64,000 nt of DNA from Marinithermofilum abyssi. GTDB taxonomy: Bacteria > Bacillota > Bacilli > Thermoactinomycetales > DSM-45169. Numbering within the stretch: position 1 is the stretch's first letter; the number at the start of each line of letters is the position of its first letter. Position numbers and translations under genes: made by a program. Shown in pieces: positions 1 through 8,085 of this stretch. The stretch lies in NCBI RefSeq assembly GCF_014641195.1, contig NZ_BMHQ01000007.1:124001-188000 (forward strand), given 5' to 3'. The notes under the pieces were generated by a model. That model was given only the letters and a program-made list of their open reading frames with translations, was not told the origin of the DNA and did not search any database.

Positions 1-331
1 ACGAGTGATCTCCTGCCGTTATGCGCATCACTTTCTTCAGCATGACTGCAGCCGCCGGCAGAGCCGACGAAATCGTTTCATCACTGTCCATGAGACGGCC
101 TTCGATAGAAAGCTCGTAGGCAATTTGCTTATTATGTAATGGATAACGGATATGTATGGCCAGCCGAGTACCGGCAATGGTAAAGAAATGATCACTATCC
201 CCTTCCACCGCCAATTCCCATTGCTCCACAAGCCGATCGTTGTGACGAATACACCCCCGCTTTCCGTCATGCTCCAACAGAAGAGTGTGATGTCGACGGT
301 TGACATCCACCAACCAGCATTTTCTGTCCAT
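1..331 (-). CDS. hypothetical protein, cut off by the window edge
   Basis: An open frame of at least 110 codons runs from an ATG at 331 to the window edge, so only the N-terminal part is visible. An AAGGAGA ribosome site at 341-347, nine bases before the ATG, fixes the start. The protein begins MDRKCWLVDVNRRHH, is soluble and rich in charged residues and His, and has alternating hydrophobic stretches (residues about 50-70) that suggest beta strands. There is no signal peptide or membrane segment. I do not recognise the family and assign no function. The gene upstream on the same strand is a small frame ending at 463. Confidence 0.6.
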   Translation of the reverse strand, partial: MDRKCWLVDVNRRHHTLLLEHDGKRGCIRHNDRLVEQWELAVEGDSDHFFTIAGTRLAIHIRYPLHNKQIAYELSIEGRLMDSDETISSALPAAAVMLKKVMRITAGDHS

Positions 332-462
332 CTGGTATGCTCTCCTTAACAAGTTTAAAAAAACCTTCTATCTACATTATTCGCAACAAAATTCCATATT
401 CGTGTCAAATACAAAAGGAACCGAATATTTCGGCCCCTTTTTACAACGGTCTGATTTCATTG

Positions 463-657
463 TTAATGGTAAGGCTTTTTGTGATGATGTTGAATGGTTT
501 GCTCAATAATTTCATTCAGATCTTTTCGATTGATCAACCGAATATCCGTATGCAATATCACTTCCGAATCCAGCTCTTCTTCTTTTAACAACTCGTACAA
601 ATCAGGGGAGACTGTCAGAATCAGTGTGGATAACTTAAGCGTTTCCACATCCATCAC
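463..657 (-). CDS. small hypothetical protein (64 aa)
   Basis: A 64-codon frame begins with GTG-ATG and ends in a His/Lys-rich tail (HHHKKPYH). The body has regular charged and hydrophobic alternation (DLYELLKEEELDSEV) typical of a real helical protein. The ribosome site is poor: GAGG sits almost on top of the second start codon. It lies on the same strand as the truncated gene at 1-331 and may be co-transcribed with it. The family is not recognised, and a chance frame is possible. Confidence 0.4.
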   Translation of the reverse strand: MMDVETLKLSTLILTVSPDLYELLKEEELDSEVILHTDIRLINRKDLNEIIEQTIQHHHKKPYH

Positions 658-771
658 CTCGAAAAAGGGTGCAAAGATGTTACCTGTCTCACTCTTTCCT
701 TTCTTTTATTATGAGTGCAGATGCCTTCCCCTTGTCAATCACCCCTTACCCATTTTCCAAAGAATCCGGCA

Positions 772-1203
772 TCAGGATCGGGGTCGGCCGCCGAGTAAAA
801 TGGCGTGGTCCACTTTGATACAACGACCCATAATCACTGTCAATCCCGCTTCCCTGGCGATCACTGCCGCTTCCTCGTTGACAATGCCCTGTTGAAGCCA
901 CAACACCTTCGCTTTCGCCTGAACCGCATCTTCGGCCACGGGTACGCAATGCTCGCTTCGGCGAAACACATCCACGATATCGATAGGTTCCTCAATTTCC
1001 CGAACAGAGGCAAACGGCTTTTCTCCCAACACCGTTTCCGTCAACATGGGATTCACGGGAAAAATGCGATATCCTGCATCTTGCAAGGCTTGAGCAATCA
1101 TATAACTGGTACGGTGCGGCTTGTCGGAGAGACCGACAACGGCGATGTTGCGGGCCTCGGCCAGCAATTGACGGATGGTTCCGTTATCCGGATTTTGATG
1201 CAA
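772..1203 (-). CDS. yneT: CoA-binding domain protein, YneT/YccU family
   Basis: This 143-residue protein is a single Rossmann-like CoA-binding domain of the size usual for the small cytoplasmic YneT/YccU family. A nucleotide-binding loop is visible near the N terminus (AVVGLSDKPHRTSYMIA, from about residue 21). Further motifs are IFPVNP (about 48) and the family-typical WLQQGIVNEEA (about 102). Members resemble the CoA-binding domain of succinyl-CoA synthetase alpha but lack the catalytic half, and their role is not settled. The start is a TTG preceded by GGGAGTGGAG. The promoter side carries an unusual 26-bp tandem repeat. Family assignment is firm; function is known only by fold. Confidence 0.88.
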   Translation of the reverse strand: MHQNPDNGTIRQLLAEARNIAVVGLSDKPHRTSYMIAQALQDAGYRIFPVNPMLTETVLGEKPFASVREIEEPIDIVDVFRRSEHCVPVAEDAVQAKAKVLWLQQGIVNEEAAVIAREAGLTVIMGRCIKVDHAILLGGRPRS

Positions 1204-1234
1204 TCGACTCCACTCCCTATCGGTTTTCTTCCTT

Positions 1235-1286
1235 CAATATATTGTTTGATAATCATCTTCAAATATACTGTTTGACTATCATCTTC
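1235..1286. repeat. tandem 26-bp direct repeat upstream of yneT
   Basis: Two head-to-tail 26-bp units (1235-1260 and 1261-1286) match at 22 of 26 positions. Each contains TGTTTGA and ATCATCTTC. They lie just upstream of the yneT start and downstream of the Spo0M terminator, where a promoter or operator is expected. Each unit also carries an AT-rich block (ATAT/ATAC) that could serve as a -10 on the minus strand. This could be a duplicated regulator site or a simple tandem duplication. Confidence 0.6.
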
Positions 1287-1296
1287 TCAATCTAGG

Positions 1297-1325
1297 CAAA
1301 AAGACACCCCAGCATCGGGGTGTCC
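1297..1325 (-). terminator. terminator after spo0M
   Basis: The hairpin GACACCCC-agcat-GGGGTGTC is followed on the minus strand by TTTTTGCC, a few bases past the spo0M stop codon. This is a typical intrinsic terminator. Confidence 0.85.
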
Positions 1326-1329
1326 TGGC

Positions 1330-2082
1330 TCACACTTCTTTATAACGCTCGATGATCTGCCGAATTTTTTTCTGCAACGGTGCGGCATCATCCTCCAAAT
1401 CTTCCTCCGTGACGGAGAAGCGCAATTTGGTTTCGTCCAGTCCAAACCGCTCGTCAAAGGCTCCGTTCGGCCCCCGATCACTGCGATCCACCTCCAGAAT
1501 CGCCTCGCCAGTTTCGGTGAAGGCCAGCTCCACTTCATCTAAATAATACCTGTATTCTTGCGGCGGGCGGAACGCAAATTCCTGCACAAACGGACGCTCT
1601 GTTTTATATTTGGTAAACTCCGCTTCGACTGCTTTCGGCTCGAATCCCATCTTTTTCAGGTTGTCAAAGACCGCCTGGGCCCGCCGGTGCAAAGAGACTT
1701 GTATGTAATCCTTATCGGTGGGATCAACAGCATTGTCAATATCCGCCCCCGTTTTGAAATACACTTCAAAATCGTCCGTAGTAATGGGTGCATCCAACGG
1801 AAGCTCAAACTGGAAAGGAACTTTCTTCGTCGCGCCCGGTTCGATTTCGAATCCGTCCAACAGCGGGAACTCATACCAAACGTGATTCCGAGACAAGCCT
1901 TCTTTTTTCCAACGCACCACGAGATAGAGGTAGATTTGATCGATGGTTTGCCGTGCCATGCCGCCTTCTACTACCACTTCGCCCTTAACGGTTTCACCCT
2001 GATAGTAATGGGGTTTCTCCAAAATCGTATCTACCTTGGCCGCTCCCATCCCGAAGCTGGCCAGTATTTTTCCAATTGCCAC
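1330..2082 (-). CDS. spo0M: sporulation-control protein Spo0M
   Basis: This is an arrestin-like beta-sandwich protein (SpoOM family, about 250 residues; Bacillus Spo0M is about 258) that influences the onset of sporulation. Family hallmarks are the N-terminal GMGAAKVDTILEKPHYYQG, followed by a strand pattern VKGEVVVEGG, then IYLYLVVRW and the C-terminal acidic region. Frames extend upstream to 2127, but the N terminus aligned with the family and a GAGAGGTGG site six bases upstream point to the GTG at 2082. It is monocistronic, with its own terminator just downstream. The role comes from the family. Confidence 0.92.
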   Translation of the reverse strand: MAIGKILASFGMGAAKVDTILEKPHYYQGETVKGEVVVEGGMARQTIDQIYLYLVVRWKKEGLSRNHVWYEFPLLDGFEIEPGATKKVPFQFELPLDAPITTDDFEVYFKTGADIDNAVDPTDKDYIQVSLHRRAQAVFDNLKKMGFEPKAVEAEFTKYKTERPFVQEFAFRPPQEYRYYLDEVELAFTETGEAILEVDRSDRGPNGAFDERFGLDETKLRFSVTEEDLEDDAAPLQKKIRQIIERYKEV

Positions 2083-2193
2083 TGGAGGCCACCTCTCCCT
2101 TTCGTGTAGAAATGTTCGGGCTTTCATACCTCATTAAAATGGAAATCCGGCAAAAGGACAAGGGGAAAATCATCAGAATCCTTGAGGAAAAAC

Positions 2194-2223
2194 AAAAAAG
2201 GGAAGCGGTCAACTCCGCTTCCC
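2194..2223 (-). terminator. terminator overlapping the stop of the kinase-like gene
   Basis: The stem GGGAAGCGG/CCGCTTCCC (2200-2208 with 2215-2223) is followed on the minus strand by a run of Ts. The stop codon at 2209-2211 lies in the loop, so translation end and transcription end coincide. Confidence 0.85.
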
Positions 2224-2889
2224 TTTCTTCATAAACATCTGCAGAAAGCGCCCTCCGAATTCCTTGATGGAAAAATCACCGAGCACTTCGTCGTAATACG
2301 CTTTTTTCACCATTTCGATCAGCCACACCGGGATCTTTTTTCCCGCGATCAGCGGATAAAAAGCGTAGTACCCCTGTACAAGATGGTCCCATCGCCCGTC
2401 ATTTCCCGGCTGTATGTATTCCGATACATCCAGCAGCTTGGCATGTCCGTTCTGCAGCAAAACGTTTTTTAAGTGGATATCCCTGGGATTCAACCCCCGG
2501 CTGCGGGCGTATTCCCGAGCCTGTTCCACTTCCCAAATGATGCTCTCCGGAATCTCCACACCTTGAACCAAACAGTCATAAAGTGTAATCCCAGGCTCAT
2601 AGCTCAACACCAAATACCGTTCTCCGGTTCCATAACATACGGGGAAATAAGGGGAAGAGCCCAACCGGCGATATACTTCGTATTCCGCCTTTCTCGCCTC
2701 GTCCCTTTCAGGAACAAATACTTTAAAGACATACCCGGGGAACTCGGGGTGACGAACTACCACCGCATCCGTACCGATGCCAACAACCTCCAGCGGACTT
2801 GGCATATGTGTAACGGTAACCGGCTGGTTACCCGGATTGGCATGGATTCCAATCTCATGCAAAAGTGGTTCAACGGATTTCCAAGACAT
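2209..2889 (-). CDS. serine/threonine kinase-like protein (YrzF type)
   Basis: A 226-residue protein of reduced protein-kinase fold. Visible elements are a nucleotide-loop-like segment (VGIGTDAVVVRHPEFPG, about residues 38-54), a YVFKVF strand with the candidate ATP-binding Lys, an ERYLVLSYEPG hinge, a catalytic-loop-like RDIHLKNVLL (Asp and Asn in kinase spacing) and LLDVSEY in place of DFG. It resembles Bacillus YrzF and similar small kinase-like proteins of spore formers, whose substrates are unknown. The ATG at 2889 is preferred to one at 2928 because GGGGAA lies just upstream and the family starts here. The divergent activation segment leaves open whether it is catalytically active. Confidence 0.72.
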   Translation of the reverse strand: MSWKSVEPLLHEIGIHANPGNQPVTVTHMPSPLEVVGIGTDAVVVRHPEFPGYVFKVFVPERDEARKAEYEVYRRLGSSPYFPVCYGTGERYLVLSYEPGITLYDCLVQGVEIPESIIWEVEQAREYARSRGLNPRDIHLKNVLLQNGHAKLLDVSEYIQPGNDGRWDHLVQGYYAFYPLIAGKKIPVWLIEMVKKAYYDEVLGDFSIKEFGGRFLQMFMKKGKRS

Positions 2890-3029
2890 TGGGTTCCCCC
2901 TGTTCAACAAAAGCCTGCGGCTTTGCAAAAGAGAACGGGCTTTCCATCAGCACCCGTCCATTCCCTTCCAATATACCGATCCCCTTCCAGCATGTCAATG
3001 AAGGGGATGCGACAATCCCGTGGCGCTTT

Positions 3030-3773
3030 TCACAAGGGTTGCTTGTAAATCCGCTCCACTTCTTTCGATCCCAGTTCTTGCGGTAATCCGTCAAACACGA
3101 TCCGTCCCTGCCGAATTCCGATAATGCGGGTGGCATACGTTTTTGCTGTCTCCACATCATGCAGATTCAAAATGGTGGTCATCTGTTCCTGTTCGTGAAT
3201 CTCCCGAAGCAGATCCATAATCTCCCGAGAGGCGACCGGATCCAGGCTGGCAACCGGTTCATCTCCCAGCAGCAACCGCGGCTTTTGCATGAGGACACGG
3301 GCGATGGCCACCCGTTGCTGCTGGCCGCCGCTCAAACCATCTGCCCGGCGATGCATCACCTCGAGCAAACCCACCCTCTTCAAAGCCTGCACCGCTTCCT
3401 GGCGCACTTCTTTCGGGAACCAACCGGTAACGGCACGCCATAGAGACAGCGAGTGGAAGCAGCCGATGATTACATTGGTCAACCCATCCAACCGGCCGAT
3501 CAGGTGAAAGTGTTGAAAAATCATGCCCATCTCCCGGCGAATGCGGCCGATGGTCTCTTTTCCGGCTGCTGTTACGTCATGACCGTTCCAGATCACCTGG
3601 CCGGCCGTGGGTGCCACCAGCCCGTTAATACACCGGATAAAGGTGGATTTTCCCGCTCCGCTGGGACCCAGCAGAGCAACAAATTCCCCCGGCTTTACTT
3701 TTAACCGGATCGATTCCAATGCGGGAACAGGTTGACCGGGATATTGCTTGGTTACGTCGATCAGTTCCAACAT
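3030..3773 (-). CDS. phnC: phosphonate/phosphite ABC transporter ATP-binding protein
   Basis: This 247-residue ABC ATPase powers import of phosphonates or phosphite. Walker A is GPSGAGKST (about 36-44), the signature is LSGGQQQR (about 147), Walker B is LLLGDEP, and the switch His lies in LNLHDV. PhnC-specific traits include the insert after the Q-loop (FQHFHLIGRL and the segment through WRAVTGWFP). It is the last gene of the phnD-phnE-phnC set and begins one base after phnE ends, implying tight co-translation. The substrate could be phosphonate, phosphite or phosphate; no C-P lyase or phosphonatase gene is in view to decide. Confidence 0.94.
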   Translation of the reverse strand: MLELIDVTKQYPGQPVPALESIRLKVKPGEFVALLGPSGAGKSTFIRCINGLVAPTAGQVIWNGHDVTAAGKETIGRIRREMGMIFQHFHLIGRLDGLTNVIIGCFHSLSLWRAVTGWFPKEVRQEAVQALKRVGLLEVMHRRADGLSGGQQQRVAIARVLMQKPRLLLGDEPVASLDPVASREIMDLLREIHEQEQMTTILNLHDVETAKTYATRIIGIRQGRIVFDGLPQELGSKEVERIYKQPL

Positions 3774-3774
3774 C

Positions 3775-4527
3775 TCAGATCACCTTTCTCCGCAGCCATC
3801 CGCCGATGATGTCCAGTCCCCAGATCAATCCCATGATCAGCAATATATCCACAGCCATGGCGGCATATTCAAAGGTTTTGAAATGAAGGAAGAGGACATC
3901 GCCGATTCCGCCGGCACCGATGGCGCCGAACAGCAAGGATGAGCGAACTCCTACTTCCAAGCGGTAGAATGACTGGGACAAGATATTGGGGGCGATTTGC
4001 GGCACCACTCCATAGAGCGCCACCAACAAGGGCGGAGCTCCTGTAGACGCCACCGCTTCCCGCGGACCCGGCTCCGCCGCTTCTACCAATTCGGCGATCA
4101 GCTTCCCGAGGACGGCACTGTTGTGCAGCGCAATCGCCACCACCACCGTTAACGGTTCCAACCCGAAGGTAGGGACAAAGATCAACGCCAGTACCAGTTC
4201 CGGGATCGACCGCAAACCGGTCAATATGAAACGAACACTGACCGAAACACTCCGATGCGGAGCCGTATTCTCCGCTGCCAAAAAAGAAAGCGGGAAAGCG
4301 ATGAGTAAGCCGAACAAGGTCCCCAGAAATGCGACTTCCAAAGTCAGCAACGTTTCATCCAACGCATGGCCGACCATCGAAAAATCTAGCGGCCACATCC
4401 CCGACAGGAATTGCCAAGTGTTCTCCAGGTCACGGATATCTGCCCAGTTGAGCTCCATATCCCAAGCGCTGAATATCGCAGCCAATAGCAACACCAAAAC
4501 GACAATCAGAAATCTACGGCTTAACAC
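3775..4527 (-). CDS. phnE: phosphonate ABC transporter permease
   Basis: A 250-residue integral membrane permease with about six hydrophobic segments, the first directly at the N terminus. The EAA-like coupling loop is GPREAVASTGAPPLLVALYG (about 158-177), and SSLLFGAIGAGGIGDVL is the usual PhnE C-terminal signature. It forms the membrane channel for the binding protein PhnD and the ATPase PhnC. The GTG start at 4527 follows AGGGG at a normal distance and lies 10 bases after the phnD stop. Family assignment is strong; substrate range is inferred from the neighbours. Confidence 0.93.
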   Translation of the reverse strand: MLSRRFLIVVLVLLLAAIFSAWDMELNWADIRDLENTWQFLSGMWPLDFSMVGHALDETLLTLEVAFLGTLFGLLIAFPLSFLAAENTAPHRSVSVSVRFILTGLRSIPELVLALIFVPTFGLEPLTVVVAIALHNSAVLGKLIAELVEAAEPGPREAVASTGAPPLLVALYGVVPQIAPNILSQSFYRLEVGVRSSLLFGAIGAGGIGDVLFLHFKTFEYAAMAVDILLIMGLIWGLDIIGGWLRRKVI

Positions 4528-4537
4528 GCGCAGCCCC

Positions 4538-5446
4538 TCATTTCATCTCCAACCGGCCAGCTGCCTTGGCCGCCTTTCGGATGGATTCATAGTCCCTGTT
4601 GGCTGCTTTGGTAAAGCCGCTGGCTCCGAATACCTCCAAAATCGCAGGATCCTTCACCGACAAGAAGGCTTCCTGCAGCTTTTTTACCGTCGCCTCATCG
4701 ACATCGGAACGAACCGCCCAAGGATATTGGAACAATTTCTCCGATTTCCAGATGACACGAATTTTTTTGCCGTCCACCTTGCCGTCCTTCACCAACTGTT
4801 CATAGATCGCACTGTCGATGGCACCCGCATCGTACTTGTGATGTTGAATCGCCAAGGCGGTAATATCGTGGGATCCGGTATAGGTGATTTTTTTGAACCG
4901 GTGATCGTTCGGGTTTTTAAACACTCCTTTTTTCGTTAAAGCGATGCCGGGAATGAGCGATCCCGAGGTGGAATTGATGTCCCCAAAAGCAAAATGAAGT
5001 TGGGTGCTGTTCTTGGCAAGATCATCGATCGAACGGATCGGTGAATCTTTCGGTACAATGATATACGAATGATAATAGGGCGAACCATGGATCAACTGCG
5101 TCACAACGGCTTTCAGATCCATCTTCTCCGCAGCTTGGACAAAAGTTAACGGACCGAAGAAAGCCATGTCCATCTTTTTGTACTTCATCGCTTCCACCAC
5201 GCCCTGGTAGTCCGAGTACACCTGAATCTCCACCGGCCGATGCAGCTTGTGCGACAGCACCTTTTCCAGCCGATCCATCGCGTGCTGCATATCCCCTTTG
5301 TTTTGGGCTGGCACCACACCCACCTTAAAAGGCTCTCCCTGATCTTTTGCACTGCCGCAGCCGGCTGTTGCTAGCGCAATGATGAATACCGCCAACAGCG
5401 GCCATATCCACGGGTTCCGTCTCCGTTTATTCCATTCGGAATGCAC
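4538..5446 (-). CDS. phnD: phosphate/phosphite/phosphonate-binding lipoprotein
   Basis: A 302-residue extracytoplasmic solute receptor, first gene of the operon. After a basic start (NKRRRNPW) comes a hydrophobic stretch and the lipobox LATAGC, so the mature protein would be lipid-anchored at Cys30. The PhnD/TauT-like fold is marked by FKVGVVPAQNKGDMQ, YKKMDMAFFGPLTFVQA, the binding loop DINSTSGSLIPG and YDAGAIDS. The start is a GTG overlapped by a short upstream frame. A TATAAT and a near-perfect palindrome lie just upstream. PhnD-like proteins bind phosphonates, phosphite or hypophosphite; the exact ligand cannot be read from sequence. Confidence 0.93.
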   Translation of the reverse strand: MHSEWNKRRRNPWIWPLLAVFIIALATAGCGSAKDQGEPFKVGVVPAQNKGDMQHAMDRLEKVLSHKLHRPVEIQVYSDYQGVVEAMKYKKMDMAFFGPLTFVQAAEKMDLKAVVTQLIHGSPYYHSYIIVPKDSPIRSIDDLAKNSTQLHFAFGDINSTSGSLIPGIALTKKGVFKNPNDHRFKKITYTGSHDITALAIQHHKYDAGAIDSAIYEQLVKDGKVDGKKIRVIWKSEKLFQYPWAVRSDVDEATVKKLQEAFLSVKDPAILEVFGASGFTKAANRDYESIRKAAKAAGRLEMK

Positions 5447-5484
5447 CTATTTCCACCCTTTCGTTATTCCATGATGACCCTATC

Positions 5485-5503
5485 ATTATAACAGCTGTCA
5501 TAA
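5485..5503 (-). promoter_or_regulatory. candidate phnD promoter -10 and overlapping palindrome
   Basis: On the minus strand TATAAT (5490-5485) stands about 40 bases before the phnD GTG. It is overlapped by the 18-bp near-palindrome TTATGACAGCTGTTATAA (one mismatched pair), positioned like a repressor operator. A good -35 is not evident, so the promoter may need an activator. Confidence 0.4.
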
Positions 5504-5555
5504 AATAAAAGCCTTTCCAACGCATCGGTTCCCCTCCTGTTTTTTCTATTCAACC

Positions 5556-5595
5556 AAAAAAAGAGCTATAGGCAAGAAATCCTAGCCCATAGCTC
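5556..5595 (-). terminator. strong hairpin-T-run between the hydrolase gene and phnD
   Basis: The 11-bp stem GAGCTATGGGC/GCCTATAGCTC is followed on the minus strand by seven Ts. It is the second of two terminators in tandem downstream of the hydrolase gene. It would insulate phnDEC or act as an attenuator for readthrough transcripts. I see no known riboswitch aptamer in the 37 bases between the two. Confidence 0.8.
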
Positions 5596-5632
5596 CGGAT
5601 TCCGATAGCGTTGCTAACCACTTTGGTTATAT

Positions 5633-5661
5633 AAAAACCGACCCGCGTCGAAACGGGCCGG
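5633..5661 (-). terminator. terminator after the alpha/beta hydrolase gene
   Basis: The stem CCGGCCCG/CGGGTCGG (one G-T pair) followed by TTTTTAT on the minus strand lies five bases after the hydrolase stop codon. Confidence 0.8.
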
Positions 5662-5666
5662 TGCCA

Positions 5667-6665
5667 TCAATTCAGATAATGATCAAACCACTCAAAGATC
5701 GCTTGATCTCTTTGCTGCTCCCGATTGTTTAAATAGTGGCTGCCTCCGGGAATCAACACCAGTTTGTGTTCATGCCCCAACTTCTCAAATTTTTCCGCCA
5801 AACGAATGGAATGCTCCGGCAGCACGGTCCGGTCATTCAGCCCGTGAATCATCAGCACCGGCACATGAATTTGCTCCGGCCACTTTACTGCGGAACGATT
5901 GTCAAATTTCTTTTCATCCATAAGCGGATCGCCCACCCAATGGGACAAGGGTTGCTGAAACTCCTCCTGATCTTGATAAAGACGGCGCAGGTCGGATACT
6001 CCGCCAACGATGGCGGCGGCTTTTACATCGGCGCCTTTTTTCAAAGCGATATAGGTCATCATGCCGCCTCGGGAAAAGCCGAGCATCACCTTTTTCTCCG
6101 GATCCACGTAAGGCAGCCGTTCCGCCAACGGAATCAAGTTGAGCACATCCTGTACATCTTTTCCCCCGATATCCCGTTCGCCCTCGCTTCCGCCGTAACC
6201 CCGGTATTGGGAAGCCACCACGACATACTGATGGGCGCTTAATTTGGTGAAATACCGCAGGCTTTGCTCACTGATTTGACTGGAGTCGACCACACCCCCC
6301 CGGTTAAAGATGATGACCGGAAGCTTGTGGTTGATCTTTTTTGGCTTGCACAGGTAACCCACAACCCTGACTCCCTCGCTTATGTATTCGATCCGGTATA
6401 ATTCCGTCTGATTTTTATAAGGGGAGTCCACTTGAATCCGATGCTTTTTTACCACTTTACCGTCCGTGGGGGCGTATGGGTCCATTTTGCCCGAAGCCTG
6501 AGCACTCACCCTTTTCTCTTGTTGTTCAGCAGAGGTTTTGTCACCGGCGACCTGAGTTCCTCCTATCACTTGGACGTACACGATGGTGCCCGCCAACAAC
6601 AGGATCGCCAGACAAATCCCCAACCCAATCCGTTTCAATACTAACCGCCTTCTTTCATTTGCCAT
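5667..6665 (-). CDS. membrane-anchored alpha/beta hydrolase, prolyl-oligopeptidase type
   Basis: This 332-residue protein has an N-terminal signal anchor (hydrophobic residues about 13-35 after RRRLVLKR) and an extracytoplasmic alpha/beta-hydrolase domain. The nucleophile elbow is GFSRGG (Ser about 198), the acid lies in HGLNDRT and the catalytic His in GGSHYL near the C terminus, a complete triad. RGGVVDSS may supply the oxyanion hole, and SQYRGYGGSEGERDIGG is typical of the S9/dipeptidyl-peptidase-like group. It could be a peptidase or an esterase. It is monocistronic with its own terminator. The substrate is unknown. Confidence 0.85.
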   Translation of the reverse strand: MANERRRLVLKRIGLGICLAILLLAGTIVYVQVIGGTQVAGDKTSAEQQEKRVSAQASGKMDPYAPTDGKVVKKHRIQVDSPYKNQTELYRIEYISEGVRVVGYLCKPKKINHKLPVIIFNRGGVVDSSQISEQSLRYFTKLSAHQYVVVASQYRGYGGSEGERDIGGKDVQDVLNLIPLAERLPYVDPEKKVMLGFSRGGMMTYIALKKGADVKAAAIVGGVSDLRRLYQDQEEFQQPLSHWVGDPLMDEKKFDNRSAVKWPEQIHVPVLMIHGLNDRTVLPEHSIRLAEKFEKLGHEHKLVLIPGGSHYLNNREQQRDQAIFEWFDHYLN

Positions 6666-6976
6666 ACTGGAATTCTATTATGGCTGAACCTGATTTCATT
6701 TGGTTAACAAAAGAGAAACATTTTGTTTCAATGTGATGACACCGAACATCCGCCTCAACGGGACAGCTCTTCACAGTTTCCCATGGTAACGTCTCCGGCA
6801 GCAAAAAACAACCAACAGGTGGTATTAACTGCATACCCTGATGGTATTATTTGCATGAAAACTACTCTTGCAAACAGAATTTTTCATTTCCATCCCTCAT
6901 GTTTTGATGTACCCTAGACATGCGGAGTGTTGATTGTTTTTTGGTGCTTTGGTTTGGCTGAGGAGGCAGGGTACCA
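6666..6976. other. intergenic region, no gene seen
   Basis: This 311-bp AT-richer spacer separates the divergent hydrolase gene and the small gene at 6977, so it should hold two promoters. I see no convincing -35/-10 pair, hairpin or repeat. The only firm signal is GAGGAGG before the GTG at 6977. Confidence 0.5.
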
Positions 6977-7171
6977 GTGAATCAAAAAGATCTGCATCAA
7001 CGCGTCACCCAGTTGCAAGCGTTGATTGACAGCGGTCAGATCCGGTTTGAGAAACCGTCGGTGATCACTGACTCTTGGTCCAAAGTGGAGTTCGGAAACG
7101 ACGGCCTCGTAAAGCCGGAATCCGTGGACGCCAACGTTCATGCTTTATTGACCGTTGCAGAAGTGGTGTAA
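6977..7171 (+). CDS. small hypothetical protein (64 aa)
   Basis: A 64-codon frame starts at a GTG preceded by GAGGAGG at good spacing. The protein is soluble and acidic to neutral, with a helical N terminus (NQKDLHQRVTQLQALIDSG) and a C terminus ending in VHALLTVAEVV. No domain is recognised. It lies 70 bases upstream of a lipoprotein gene on the same strand and may share its transcript. The strong ribosome site makes it a likely real gene of unknown role. Confidence 0.62.
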   Translation: MNQKDLHQRVTQLQALIDSGQIRFEKPSVITDSWSKVEFGNDGLVKPESVDANVHALLTVAEVV

Positions 7172-7240
7172 CCCGCCACCTTCACCTTCGGGGAGCGATG
7201 TCTCCCCCTTTTTGCATTCTACCTGAATGGGAGGAATTGG

Positions 7241-7954
7241 ATGGTTCGGAAAAGAAAAGGAATTGCTATTATTCTATTGTTCACCTTATTACTGACCGGC
7301 TGCGTCAACGCCGACGTTCATATCACCGTCAACAAAGACGGCTCCGGAACGTATGAAATGAAACTGTTAAGCCATCCGCTGATTGCCGACCAGCTGGAAC
7401 CCATGAAAAAAAAGATCGAAAAAAAGGGCTACCAAGTGAAAAACATATCCCAAGGCAATCAAACCGGCTGGATTGCTGTCAAAAAAGTGGATAACATCGC
7501 CAACGAGCCGCCGACGGAAGACTTTAAGGACTTGTCTCCCACCGGCAAGTCCGCCAGTATGCTTCCTCTTACCGATATGAAAAAGGGACCCGTTTCCGTC
7601 GACGTCCGCCCGTTTACTTACCTGATTACTCTAAAAACCAATGCCGACCTGCAGTCTATGGGCACCGACAACTTTCTCGGACAAGCCGTCATGGATCAAG
7701 TCCATCTGCGGTTTAAGCTCACCCTGCCGATCAAGCCGGATAAATCCAACGCCGACGAGGTATCCCCTGACGGAAAAACCTTGACATGGAAACTGAAGCC
7801 CGGTAAAAAGAACCCTATTTTTGTGCAGGCAGCATTGCCCAACCCCATCGGGTGGGGAGCCGTCATCCTCGGCGCCATCCTGGTGTTGGTCGTTCTGGTC
7901 ATTGTCTGGGTGATCCGCCGCAAGAAAAAACGGGCAGGTATCAATGGCATGTGA
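7241..7954 (+). CDS. membrane-anchored lipoprotein, LppM/DUF3153-like
   Basis: A 237-residue secreted lipoprotein. The signal peptide starts MVRKRKG, then a hydrophobic core ending in the lipobox LLTGC (Cys21). The domain opens with VNADVHITVNKDGSGTYEM, the beta-hairpin start typical of LppM/DUF3153 proteins, and is followed near the C terminus by one transmembrane helix (VILGAILVLVVLVIVWVI) and a basic tail RRKKKRAG. It would therefore be tethered to the outer face of the membrane at both ends. Function is unknown. The ATG at 7241 follows GGGAGG, and a bidirectional terminator lies at 8043-8075. Confidence 0.75.
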   Translation: MVRKRKGIAIILLFTLLLTGCVNADVHITVNKDGSGTYEMKLLSHPLIADQLEPMKKKIEKKGYQVKNISQGNQTGWIAVKKVDNIANEPPTEDFKDLSPTGKSASMLPLTDMKKGPVSVDVRPFTYLITLKTNADLQSMGTDNFLGQAVMDQVHLRFKLTLPIKPDKSNADEVSPDGKTLTWKLKPGKKNPIFVQAALPNPIGWGAVILGAILVLVVLVIVWVIRRKKKRAGINGM

Positions 7955-8042
7955 TAGTAGCGACTGTTGACGACGAACCTCAGCGACAAGAAAGGAGACG
8001 AGACAAAAAAGCGGGGCGATGGATGATTTTTGACTTCCATGC

Positions 8043-8075
8043 AAAAAAGCCGAGGGTCTAACCCTCGGCTTTTTT
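8043..8075. terminator. bidirectional terminator
   Basis: The 9-bp stem GCCGAGGGT/ACCCTCGGC is flanked by A and T runs on both sides. It serves the lipoprotein gene on the plus strand and the tiny gene ending at 8086 on the minus strand. Confidence 0.9.
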
Positions 8076-8085
8076 GCATGGGCCA

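Noticed and set aside
2988-3012. Inverted repeat ATCCCCTTC/GAAGGGGAT after phnC as terminator
   Set aside because: No T run follows on the minus strand and the loop is long; left out as too weak.
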